Source of the DNA: an uncultured Collinsella sp.
Lineage (GTDB): Bacteria; Actinomycetota; Coriobacteriia; Coriobacteriales; Coriobacteriaceae
Reading direction: 5' to 3'
Length of the DNA stretch: 64,000 nt
Assembly: GCA_900542825.1 (NCBI GenBank)
Contig: UQOY01000004.1
Coordinates: forward strand, 62,001-126,000
In this document: in pieces, positions 16,940-24,650 of the stretch
Numbering within the stretch: the first letter of the stretch is position 1
Layout: each line of letters starts with the position of its first letter
Notes under the pieces: model-generated
Seen by the model: only the letters and a program-made list of their open reading frames with translations
Told to the model about the DNA's origin: nothing
Databases searched by the model: none
Program-made: the position numbers and the translations under genes

Positions 16940-16992
16940 GACATTTTGCCCTCCAAACGGCACTACCGCCGGCTACATCCTGCAGATATGCT
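16940..16992 (+). promoter_or_regulatory. Shared upstream element of surface-protein genes, copy 1
   Basis: GACATTTT at 16940, GGCACTA at 16959 and TATGCT at 16987 have spacings of 19 and 28 bp. Copies 2 and 3 ahead of the other two paralogs keep exactly these spacings. The TAYGCT hexamer may be a weak -10 box, with the two upstream blocks forming an activator site. Confidence 0.6.
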
Positions 16993-17031
16993 GGGCGTAA
17001 TCGCATAGGCCCTATGAGGATGGGAGTAACC

Positions 17032-18819
17032 ATGGCCGCCTTGTTCACGACCCCCAAGCGCAATGACAAAACCTCTAGAGCCCATTTTGTCGAGCCCGAC
17101 GTGCGCCGTCGCACGCTGCTCGCACACGGAAGCTGGCGCCGCGTGACACGCCGCATCGTCTGCGGCCTGGCCTGCGCGCTCACGGCAAGCTCGCTGCTCA
17201 TGCCGAGCGTCTCGCTCGCGGCCGAGTGGGTGGACGTTGACGGCGTCCGCCACGAAGCGGCCGCGGGACCCACGGGAGACGCCGCCGGCACCTGGAGCTG
17301 GGACGGCGCCGACGATATGAAGCTCAACGGCTATGACGGCGGTGCGATCCAGGCTGCGGGCAAGCTCAACATTGCCTACGAGGGCAAGAACACCGTGAAA
17401 ACCGAGCCCGATTACACCGGAGCCGCCATCAAGGCGCAGGATGGCACTAGCCAGAAAGCAGAGTTGAACATAACGAGCTCGAATAGCACGGATGAGCTCA
17501 ATGTGACAGCCGAGGTCGATGCAATTAAATCAACAGGTGACCTCTCCATTTCTGGCCCAGGCACTGTGAACACCACAAGCACTAATAACGACGGAATTGA
17601 GGCAAAGGGCGATCTCTCTATCACGGGCTCGGGCACCGTGAATGCAGCGGGCGGTACCGAAGGTATCCAATCCAAGGGCAAGACCACCATCGATTCCTCT
17701 GGCACAGTGATCGCTAAAGGAGACGAAGGTTACGGCATCGCCGCGGGCAGTGGCCTGACCATCAAAGGCGGTGGCAAGGTGGAAGCAAGCTCGATAGAAG
17801 AAGCGGCGATTTGGGCTGACGGCAACATCGACATCTCGGGCGGCAGCCAGGTCGAGGCAAGCTCCCAGGGAGATCTTGCCGTCGACGCTGAGGGTAGTCT
17901 CGCGGTCGCGAACGCCTCCCTTGACGCAAGCGGTGTTGAATATGGTGTCTATGCCTACAAGGGCGTTACGCTCGATCACGCGACCGTGACGGTCCGCACA
18001 AGCGCGAGCGGCGGCCAGGCCATCGCCCTCATCACTGACGGGGACGACATCGTCATCAAGAATGGTTCCATCGTGGACGCGTTCGCAGAAGGCAAATTCT
18101 CGGTTGCAATCTCTACCAGAAACCACCAGCCAAACGTCGCTGGCGGCCACATCTACATCAGCGACTCCGTTGTTAAGGCTATAGCCCGCTATGTCGAGAC
18201 CGGTGGCGATGGCCCCGATCACTACAGCAACAACCAAAGCGGCGCGGTCATCCCTGAGCCTAGGGGTCTGAACATCGGTATCTTCGCCCAGACCTACGAG
18301 GGCATCACGCCCGCAACCATCTCGATTCTCCGCAGCAAGGTCACGGCCGAGGGAGACACGGCGGCAATCTTTGCCCTTGCCATGAGCGCGGATGGTAAGG
18401 CGATTGGCACCATCGAAATCGAAGGAGCCACCATCCAGACGCCTGAAGGCGGCAAGATCATTAACTATCGCTACGAAGAAGAGTACGGCCCCAGCATCTC
18501 CTACGAAGCGGGTCAAACCATCGGCACGGGCGACGACGTGATCGACTCCCCCTACAACGAAGCAGTCGCCAAGCGCACGCTCATCGCGCCTCCCGAGGAG
18601 ATCAAACCCGAGGAAAAGTCCGGCGAGACCAAGCCCGAGGGTTCCAAGTCCGAGGGCACGAAGACGACCAAGACCGTTGCAGTTGCAGCCACGGGAGCCA
18701 AGACCACCGGCAAGCTCGCGGCAACCGGCGACGCCTCGAGCACAGCCATCATAGCGACCGCCCTTGTAGGAACGGCCGCTATCGTCACAGGCGCCCTGGC
18801 GAGTCGCAAACGCTCGTAA
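17032..18819 (+). CDS. LAATG-anchored surface protein with beta-helix-like repeats, paralog 1
   Basis: A 595-residue secreted protein. Residues 1-64 are an extended signal peptide: a polar stretch, the conserved GSWRRVTRR block (33-41), a hydrophobic core and cleavage near SLAA-EWV. The mature part has a conserved WSWDGADDMKLNGY start and many short units of the type DGIEAKGDLSITGSGTV, suggesting a right-handed beta-helix like the Cthe_2159-type carbohydrate-binding proteins. The C-terminus has a charged linker, LAATG at 562-566, a hydrophobic helix and RKRS, i.e. a sortase signal of the LAxTG kind used by class E sortases. ATG at 17032 is chosen because GATGGGAG precedes it. The ligand is unknown. 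Confidence 0.88.
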   Translation: MAALFTTPKRNDKTSRAHFVEPDVRRRTLLAHGSWRRVTRRIVCGLACALTASSLLMPSVSLAAEWVDVDGVRHEAAAGPTGDAAGTWSWDGADDMKLNGYDGGAIQAAGKLNIAYEGKNTVKTEPDYTGAAIKAQDGTSQKAELNITSSNSTDELNVTAEVDAIKSTGDLSISGPGTVNTTSTNNDGIEAKGDLSITGSGTVNAAGGTEGIQSKGKTTIDSSGTVIAKGDEGYGIAAGSGLTIKGGGKVEASSIEEAAIWADGNIDISGGSQVEASSQGDLAVDAEGSLAVANASLDASGVEYGVYAYKGVTLDHATVTVRTSASGGQAIALITDGDDIVIKNGSIVDAFAEGKFSVAISTRNHQPNVAGGHIYISDSVVKAIARYVETGGDGPDHYSNNQSGAVIPEPRGLNIGIFAQTYEGITPATISILRSKVTAEGDTAAIFALAMSADGKAIGTIEIEGATIQTPEGGKIINYRYEEEYGPSISYEAGQTIGTGDDVIDSPYNEAVAKRTLIAPPEEIKPEEKSGETKPEGSKSEGTKTTKTVAVAATGAKTTGKLAATGDASSTAIIATALVGTAAIVTGALASRKRS

Positions 18820-18838
18820 ACACTTTTTCGCACAGGAC

Positions 18839-18886
18839 GGGTGGATCGCGGCCCTTGCCTTCCCCGTCTACTTCTTCGTAGCGTAA
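18839..18886 (+). pseudogene. Duplicated 3' tail of the purine permease gene
   Basis: Translated in frame this stretch gives GWIAALAFPVYFFVA and a stop, against MWIAALAFLVYFFVA and stop at the end of the real permease (16777-16824). No start or upstream homologous sequence is present, so it is a fossil of a tandem duplication that began inside the permease 3' end and ran through the surface-protein gene. Confidence 0.85.
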
Positions 18887-18912
18887 GGGCAAGGCTGCAA
18901 AAGCTGAACAAT

Positions 18913-18947
18913 AAAGCGCGGAGTCGCCATGCGGCCCCGCGCTTTTC
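18913..18947 (+). terminator. Copied permease terminator, now after surface paralog 1
   Basis: AAAGCGCGGAGTCGC and GCGGCCCCGCGCTTTT form a hairpin with trailing T residues, nearly identical to the one at 16851-16885. It now separates surface paralogs 1 and 2. Confidence 0.8.
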
Positions 18948-18998
18948 TTTTAGCGTCGGTCCCTGCGCCGGCGTGCGGCCTGTTTCTCCCCCATTTTG

Positions 18999-19051
18999 GC
19001 CATTTTGCCCTCCAAACGGCACTACCGCCGGCAACATCCAGCAGATACGCT
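18999..19051 (+). promoter_or_regulatory. Shared upstream element of surface-protein genes, copy 2
   Basis: GCCATTTT at 18999, GGCACTA at 19018 and TACGCT at 19046, with the same 19- and 28-bp spacings as copies 1 and 3. The start codon lies 73 bp after GGCACTA, as in copy 1. Confidence 0.6.
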
Positions 19052-19090
19052 GAATCTAGCCGTATAGGCCCTATGAGAACGGGAGCAACC

Positions 19091-20875
19091 ATGGCAGCCT
19101 TGTTCACGACCCCCAAACGCAATGACACTACCGCCGGAACCCATGTTGCCGAACCCGACGTTCGCCGTCGCATAGGAGTCGCGCACGGCAGTTGGCGCCG
19201 CGTGACGCGCCGCATCGTCGTAGGCGCCGTGTGCGCGCTCACGGTGAGCTCGCTGCTCATGCCGAGCGTCTCGCTCGCGGCGGAATGGGTCAAGGTCGGC
19301 GGCAACAAGTACAACACCGCGGCGAGCGACGAGGCCGGTACCTGGTCGTGGGACGGCGCCGACGACTTGAAGCTCAACAACTATAACGGCGGCGAGATCC
19401 AGGCCGCAGGCAAGCTCAACGTGAATTACTCGGGGACCAACATCGTCACTGCCGAATGGATCGAAGGCATCAACGTTTCTCATGGCACTAACGAGAACGC
19501 CGAGCTCAATATCCAAGGCGACGCGGGCAGCACGCTCAGCGTGACATCTACTGAGGACGCTATCCTCTCCACGGGTAATATCAACATCGACGGAGCCGGA
19601 TCCGTCAACGCCACGAGCACTGGGTTTGACGCCATAAATGCCGGGGGTGATCTCGCTATCAAAGGTTCGGGCAACGTCAACGCCACGGGTGCATCGGATG
19701 GCATCAGGGCAAACGGTAATATCACGATTGACGACAGCGGAGCCGTCACCGCCAGGGCTACCGAGGACAAGGGTATTGGAACCGACAAGAACCTCACCAT
19801 CAAGGGTGGCGGGACGGTCGAGGCAAGCTCAGCTGATGGTGAGGCCCTTTGGAGCGGCGGCAATATCAACATCTCGGACGGCAGCCAGGTCAAGGCAAGC
19901 TCCGAGAAAGACGCTGCCGTCGAGGCCAAGGGCAGCCTCGCAGCCACAAACGCCTCCCTCAACGTAAACGGTGTTAAATATGGCGTCTATGCCTACAAGG
20001 GCATCACCCTCGATCATGCAAACGTGACGGTCCGTGCAGGTAAAGGCAGATACGGTGGCGCCATCGCCCTCTTCACCTATCCGGGCGACATCGTCGTCAA
20101 GAACGGCTCCACCGTGGACGCGTTTGCGGAAGGCGAGGTTTCGGCTGCATTCTCCACCAGAAGCGATCGACCCAACGAGGAGGGTGGCCACATCTACATC
20201 AGCGACTCCGTTGTCAAGGCCATAGCCCGCTATGTCGAGAACGGCGACGGCCCCATCCCCTACAGCGAAAACCAAGATGGTGAGACGAGCCCCGAGCCCC
20301 AAGGCGAGAACATCGGCATCATCGCCCAGACCAGCGAGGGCGTCACACCCGCAGTCGTCTCGATCATCCGCAGCAAGGTAACGGCCGAAGGAGATACAGC
20401 GGCAATCTTTGCCCGTGCCATGAGCGCTGACGGCAAGACAATCGGCACCATCAAGATTGAGAACGCCGCCATCCAGACGCCCGAAGGCGGCAAGGTCATT
20501 GACTATCGCAAGCTCCGTGACGGCATCTACGAGGCAGGCCAAGCCATCGGCACGGGCGACGCTGTGATCGACTCCCCCTATAACGAAGCTGTCGCCAAGA
20601 GCATGGTCATCGCACCTCCCGAGGTAGCCAAGCCGGAAGACCCCATGCCCGACGAGACCAAGCCCGCAGAAAGCAAGCCCGCGGAGTCCAAGCAGAACCC
20701 CAAGCCTGAGGGCTCAAAGCCGACCAAGGCCGTTGCGGCTTCAATCACGAAAGCCAAGACTACCGGCGTGCTCGCGGCAACCGGCGACACCTCGGGTGCG
20801 GCCATCGTGGCAGCCGCCCTTGCGGGAACAGCCGCCATCGCCGCGGGCGCCGTGGTGAGCCGCAAGCACTCATAG
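19091..20875 (+). CDS. LAATG-anchored surface protein with beta-helix-like repeats, paralog 2
   Basis: A 594-residue paralog of the preceding gene, colinear along its length but clearly diverged in the middle. It keeps the extended signal peptide with HGSWRRVTRRIV, the WSWDGADDLKLNNY opening, the GDLAIKGSGNV-type repeats, the conserved KVTAEGDTAAIFARAMSADG block, a Pro/Glu/Lys-rich wall-spanning linker and LAATG at 561-565 followed by a hydrophobic helix and RKHS. ATG at 19091 has ACGGGAG upstream. It arose by tandem duplication of the upstream unit (offset about 2,060 bp). Expected location is covalently on the cell wall; ligand unknown. Confidence 0.88.
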   Translation: MAALFTTPKRNDTTAGTHVAEPDVRRRIGVAHGSWRRVTRRIVVGAVCALTVSSLLMPSVSLAAEWVKVGGNKYNTAASDEAGTWSWDGADDLKLNNYNGGEIQAAGKLNVNYSGTNIVTAEWIEGINVSHGTNENAELNIQGDAGSTLSVTSTEDAILSTGNINIDGAGSVNATSTGFDAINAGGDLAIKGSGNVNATGASDGIRANGNITIDDSGAVTARATEDKGIGTDKNLTIKGGGTVEASSADGEALWSGGNINISDGSQVKASSEKDAAVEAKGSLAATNASLNVNGVKYGVYAYKGITLDHANVTVRAGKGRYGGAIALFTYPGDIVVKNGSTVDAFAEGEVSAAFSTRSDRPNEEGGHIYISDSVVKAIARYVENGDGPIPYSENQDGETSPEPQGENIGIIAQTSEGVTPAVVSIIRSKVTAEGDTAAIFARAMSADGKTIGTIKIENAAIQTPEGGKVIDYRKLRDGIYEAGQAIGTGDAVIDSPYNEAVAKSMVIAPPEVAKPEDPMPDETKPAESKPAESKQNPKPEGSKPTKAVAASITKAKTTGVLAATGDTSGAAIVAAALAGTAAIAAGAVVSRKHS

Positions 20876-20932
20876 ACGCCTCTGCGCACATGGCAGCTCC
20901 CGCGAAGGCCCCGAGTCCCAGCACCGTTTAAC

Positions 20933-20969
20933 AACGCCACCGCCGAGCTCCCCTCCGGCGGTGGCGTTT
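20933..20969 (+). terminator. Terminator after surface paralog 2
   Basis: AACGCCACCGCCG and CGGCGGTGGCGTT form a 13-bp stem followed by TTT. Confidence 0.85.
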
Positions 20970-21082
20970 CCTGTTTGCGCCCGCACGACGCGCGCGCGAA
21001 TGTTCTTGATGCTGTCCAACCGGCATACGCTGGCGTGCGACAATTGGGGCTGCCGATATCACAACACTGAGAGAAGCAGACC

Positions 21083-21748
21083 ATGGAAGCGCATCAAAAG
21101 CAGATAACCGTTCATTCGGAGCATACGGAAAGCGCACCTGTCATTTACCTCCCCGTGGTCATGGGCGACGGTAGTGATGTTTATGACCGCTGCCGAGAGC
21201 TCGGCTGTCCGCCATTCACCCTCGTCGCCATTGGCGGGCTCGATTGGAATCGCGAGCTGAGCCCCTGGGCATGCGACGGGACCGTACGCGATGCCGAGCC
21301 TTTCGGCGGCCAAGCTGCCGGTTTTCTTGATGAGTTGCTGAACCGGATAATCCCAAAGGTCGAATTATCGCTCCCACAGCCACCTGCTTGGCGTGGCATT
21401 GCCGGTTATTCGCTGGCGGGTCTCTTTTCGCTTTGGGCCCTCTGGCAAACCGATGCCTTTGACCGCGCCGCAAGCGCATCGGGGTCCCTGTGGTTTCCTG
21501 GCTTTATCGACTATGCTCACGAGCACGCGATGGCAGTTACACCCGACGCCGTCTACCTGTCGCTCGGCAAAAAGGAGACCAAGACACCCAACCGCATGAT
21601 GCGGCATGTACTCGACGACACACGCGCGATGGAAGCGTCGCTCGTCGAGCGCGGCATTCCAACAACGCTGGAGCTCAACCCCGGCAACCACTTTGCCCAA
21701 ACCGATCTGCGCATGGCACGTGGCATCCACTGGATGTTGACGCATTAA
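21083..21748 (+). CDS. Alpha/beta-hydrolase esterase (Fes/enterochelin-esterase-like)
   Basis: A 221-residue cytoplasmic serine hydrolase. GYSLAG is the nucleophile elbow, preceded by the oxyanion-region IGGLDWNRELSPW, and GNHF near the C-terminus supplies the catalytic His. The layout resembles the esterase D / enterochelin esterase type. Substrate not determinable; nearby genes do not point to iron uptake. It has its own promoter region and a terminator overlapping its stop codon. Confidence 0.82.
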   Translation: MEAHQKQITVHSEHTESAPVIYLPVVMGDGSDVYDRCRELGCPPFTLVAIGGLDWNRELSPWACDGTVRDAEPFGGQAAGFLDELLNRIIPKVELSLPQPPAWRGIAGYSLAGLFSLWALWQTDAFDRAASASGSLWFPGFIDYAHEHAMAVTPDAVYLSLGKKETKTPNRMMRHVLDDTRAMEASLVERGIPTTLELNPGNHFAQTDLRMARGIHWMLTH

Positions 21749-21786
21749 AAATGGCGCCCGCGCGTACGCATGGGCGCCATTTTTTG
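21746..21786. terminator. Bidirectional terminator between esterase and uracil permease
   Basis: AAAAATGGCGCCC and GGGCGCCATTTTT form a long stem with A and T tracts on both sides, fitting two convergent genes; it begins in the TAA of the esterase. Confidence 0.9.
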
Positions 21787-21805
21787 ATTCAGCTGGACGC
21801 AGTTG

Positions 21806-23140
21806 TTACTCAGCAGTCTCCTCAAGCTCGGAAGTATCGAACTCAAAGTCATTACCGGGCAGGATGGCGTTGAGCACAATGCCCACCAGCGAGCCCACGG
21901 CAAGGCCCGAAAGCGAAATCGTCACGCCGCCCAGCTCCAGCACGATGGCACCGGCGGTACTGTAGGCAATGCCGAGCGAAAGCACGAGCACCAAAGCCGC
22001 AACCAGCACATTGCGGTTGTTCTGGAAATCGACCTGGTTTTCGATAAGGTTGCGAACGCCCACGGCACTGATCATGCCGTAGAGCACGAGCGACACGCCG
22101 CCGATTACACACGCCGGCATGGCGGCGATCACGGCAGCGAACTTGGGGCAGAACGAAAGCACGATGGCACAGCACGCGGCAATGCGAATCACGCGCGGGT
22201 CGAACACGCGCGTCAGGGCGAGCACGCCGGTGTTCTCGCCATAGGTGGTGTTGGCCGGAGCGCCAAAGAGCGAAGCCAGGATCGTGGCAAGGCCGTCGCC
22301 GAGCAGCGTGCGATGCAGGCCAGGATCGGCGATGTAGTTACGCTCGCAAGTGGAGCCGATAGCCGAGATATCACCGATATGCTCGATCATGGTCGCAAAG
22401 GCCAGCGGCATGATGGTGATGATGGCCGTCGTGGCAAGACCACTATCGAACTGCGGCCCAAAGAGCGCAAACACGGTGTTATCCCACACAACGGGCAAGC
22501 CAACCCAGGGAGCGGCAGCGACGCCCGAGAAGTCAACCTCGCCCAGCGTAGCCGCAACAGCATAGCTCACCACAACGCCCAGCAAAATCGGCACGATCTT
22601 GACCATGCCGCGACCCCAAATGTTGCAGATCACGATCACGGCCACGGCAATAACAGCCACAAGCCAGTTGGTCTGGCAGTTGGCAATAGCGGAGCTTGCC
22701 AGAATCAGACCGATGGAAATGACGATGGGGCCAGTCACTACCGGCGGGAAGAAGCGCATAACGCGCTTGGCACCAAACGCGCGGAAGAGCGCCGCCAGCA
22801 CCGGATAGAGCAGACCGGCGCAGGCTACGCCCAGGCAGGCGTAGGGCAAAAGCTCGGCCTCGCCGTTGGGCGCGATTGCGGCATAACCGGCAATAAAGGC
22901 AAACGATGAGCCCAAAAATGCCGGCACCTTACCGCGCGACAGGAAGTGGAACAGCAGCGTGCCCAAGCCGGCAAACAAAAGCGTTGCCGAAACCGAGAGA
23001 CCGGTGAGCACGGGTACGAGCACCGTGGCACCGAACATCGCGAATAGATGCTGCAGACCGAGCAGGAACATGCGCGGGCGGCCGAGCGACGATGCGTCGT
23101 AGATGGCATCGGTGACGGCAGGCGTCGAAGACTGGGGCAT
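21806..23140 (-). CDS. uraA: Uracil permease (NCS2 family, UraA type)
   Basis: A 444-residue uracil/xanthine-class symporter with about 14 membrane segments. GLQHLFAMFGATVLVP is the N-terminal family signature and GAPANTTYGENTGVLALTRV the substrate-binding motif typical of uracil carriers. ATG at 23140 follows AAAGGA by a few bases; earlier in-frame codons are a non-homologous, polar extension. A CGGGCA...TGCCCG palindrome at 23168-23191 lies just upstream in its leader and could be a control site. The acidic C-terminus (DFEFDTSELEE) is unremarkable. Confidence 0.93.
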   Translation of the reverse strand: MPQSSTPAVTDAIYDASSLGRPRMFLLGLQHLFAMFGATVLVPVLTGLSVSATLLFAGLGTLLFHFLSRGKVPAFLGSSFAFIAGYAAIAPNGEAELLPYACLGVACAGLLYPVLAALFRAFGAKRVMRFFPPVVTGPIVISIGLILASSAIANCQTNWLVAVIAVAVIVICNIWGRGMVKIVPILLGVVVSYAVAATLGEVDFSGVAAAPWVGLPVVWDNTVFALFGPQFDSGLATTAIITIMPLAFATMIEHIGDISAIGSTCERNYIADPGLHRTLLGDGLATILASLFGAPANTTYGENTGVLALTRVFDPRVIRIAACCAIVLSFCPKFAAVIAAMPACVIGGVSLVLYGMISAVGVRNLIENQVDFQNNRNVLVAALVLVLSLGIAYSTAGAIVLELGGVTISLSGLAVGSLVGIVLNAILPGNDFEFDTSELEETAE

Positions 23141-23262
23141 GGATGTCCTTTCGAATGGAAGGGCGATCGGGCATATCGGATAACCTGCCCGAACGATACG
23201 ATCCGAACCATTGTACGCGATACGCCATGTCTCGCACGCGCCGTCACCTGCAACCGGTAGCG

Positions 23263-24396
23263 TTACTTCCAAACGCGCTCGGCAATGCGCTTGACCAGCG
23301 CGATCTTTGCCCATTGCTCGTCCTCGGTCAGCTTGTTGCCAATCTCGCAGCTGGCAAAGCCGCACTGAGGCGACAGATACAGGTTCTCGAGCGGAACATA
23401 CTTTGCAGCCTCGCGGATACGCTCGACGATAACATCCTCGTTCTCGAGCTCTGCCGCCTTGGTGGTCACCAGACCCAACACAACCTTCTTGCCGGGGGCA
23501 ACGTACTTGAGCGGCTCAAAACCGCCGGCGCGCGGCGTATCGAACTCCAGATAGAACGCATCGACGTCCTCATGCGCAAACAGGTACGGCGCGATGGGGT
23601 CATAGCCGCCCTCGAAGGCATAGGTGGAGTGGTAATTACCACGGCACACATGCGTGTTGATGACCAGGTCGTCGGGCTTGCCCTCGATGGCGGCGTTGTT
23701 GAGCGCCACGCCCAGCTCGGACACCTTTTGCAGGTCGACCGGGCTCATACCAGTCTTTGCCACAAAGTCGGTATCGCAATAGATGCCCCAGGTGCAGTCA
23801 TCAAATTGAATGTTGCGGCAGCCTGCGGCATACAGGTCGGCAATCACGGTGCGGTATGCCGCCGCGATGGCGTCGGCGAGCTCTTCGTCGGTCTTATAGA
23901 CAGCGCGCAGGCTCTCCTGCTGGCCATCGCAGCGGTCGAGCGTGACTTCGGAGAACGTCTGGATCGGCGCCGGAATAGTTTGCCGCGCGACCTGGCCCTC
24001 CCCCTCGAGCGCCTTGACAAATTTGAAGTGCTCGACGAACGGATGGTTCTCGCCGCTAATGGGACCGGTTACCACGGCGGTGTCGGCGGTGGTCTCCTCA
24101 TCGTGGAACATATAGCCCGTACGTGAGGTGCGACGCTCGACGCCGTTCAGCCCCCACATAAAATCGAGGTGCCAGTAGCTGCGGCGGAACTCGCCATCGG
24201 TGATGACCTGCAGGCCGGCGGCCTTTTGCTTGTCCACCAGGTCGCGAATAGACTCTTCCTCGACGGCCTTAAGCCCCTCGGCATCAAGCGTGCCTGCCGC
24301 ATAGGCAGCGCGGGCATCCTTTACGGCCTGCGGACGAAGAAAGCTGCCGACGATATCAGCGCGAAACGGCGCGTTCGGTTGAATTGAAGTGCTCAT
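23263..24396 (-). CDS. MetE-like (YxjG/YxjH type) cobalamin-independent methyltransferase
   Basis: A 377-residue protein matching the C-terminal catalytic half of cobalamin-independent methionine synthase. Likely zinc ligands are in NTHVCRGNYH (His, Cys), an acidic residue in FYLEFD, and Cys in SPQCGFAS; the substrate-binding DGEFRRSYW is also present. Stand-alone proteins of this kind transfer methyl groups to homocysteine or related thiols, often linked to methionine recycling. AAAGGGAG precedes ATG 24396. It is transcribed in the same direction as uraA, 122 bp upstream of it. The methyl donor is uncertain. Confidence 0.88.
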   Translation of the reverse strand: MSTSIQPNAPFRADIVGSFLRPQAVKDARAAYAAGTLDAEGLKAVEEESIRDLVDKQKAAGLQVITDGEFRRSYWHLDFMWGLNGVERRTSRTGYMFHDEETTADTAVVTGPISGENHPFVEHFKFVKALEGEGQVARQTIPAPIQTFSEVTLDRCDGQQESLRAVYKTDEELADAIAAAYRTVIADLYAAGCRNIQFDDCTWGIYCDTDFVAKTGMSPVDLQKVSELGVALNNAAIEGKPDDLVINTHVCRGNYHSTYAFEGGYDPIAPYLFAHEDVDAFYLEFDTPRAGGFEPLKYVAPGKKVVLGLVTTKAAELENEDVIVERIREAAKYVPLENLYLSPQCGFASCEIGNKLTEDEQWAKIALVKRIAERVWK

Positions 24397-24437
24397 AGAT
24401 ATCTCCCTTTGTATTGGTTGCTTTACTGGGACAGAGT

Positions 24438-24449
24438 ATGAGCGCTCAT
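24438..24449. promoter_or_regulatory. Perfect 12-bp palindrome upstream of the MetE-like gene
   Basis: ATGAGCGCTCAT lies 42 bp upstream of the MetE-like start codon, a position suited to an operator. No regulator is adjacent. Confidence 0.4.
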
Positions 24450-24555
24450 ATGGCCATCGTAAAATATACGTTTATAACAGTTTGATATAGGAAACTTCTA
24501 TATGCACGCCAACGGACCGCCGAGCCAAACTATCCCATATCCGCCAGTGCAAATA

Positions 24556-24608
24556 GCCATTTTCGTGCCCATATGGCACTAGCAGCTTTGTCCTATCGAC
24601 CATACGCT
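24556..24608 (+). promoter_or_regulatory. Shared upstream element of surface-protein genes, copy 3
   Basis: GCCATTTT at 24556, GGCACTA at 24575 and TACGCT at 24603 repeat the 19- and 28-bp spacings of copies 1 and 2, although the surrounding sequence has diverged. The start codon is 76 bp after GGCACTA. Conservation of blocks and spacing across diverged DNA argues for function. Confidence 0.6.
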
Positions 24609-24650
24609 TAGTGGTGACCGCACAAGGCCACGCGAGAGATTGGAGCGACC

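Noticed and set aside
17128..17160. Tat (twin-arginine) signal in the surface proteins
   Set aside because: VTRRIVCG partly resembles the Tat box, but the hydrophobic residue pattern is off and paralog 3 has TCR in place of TRR while keeping the rest of the block.
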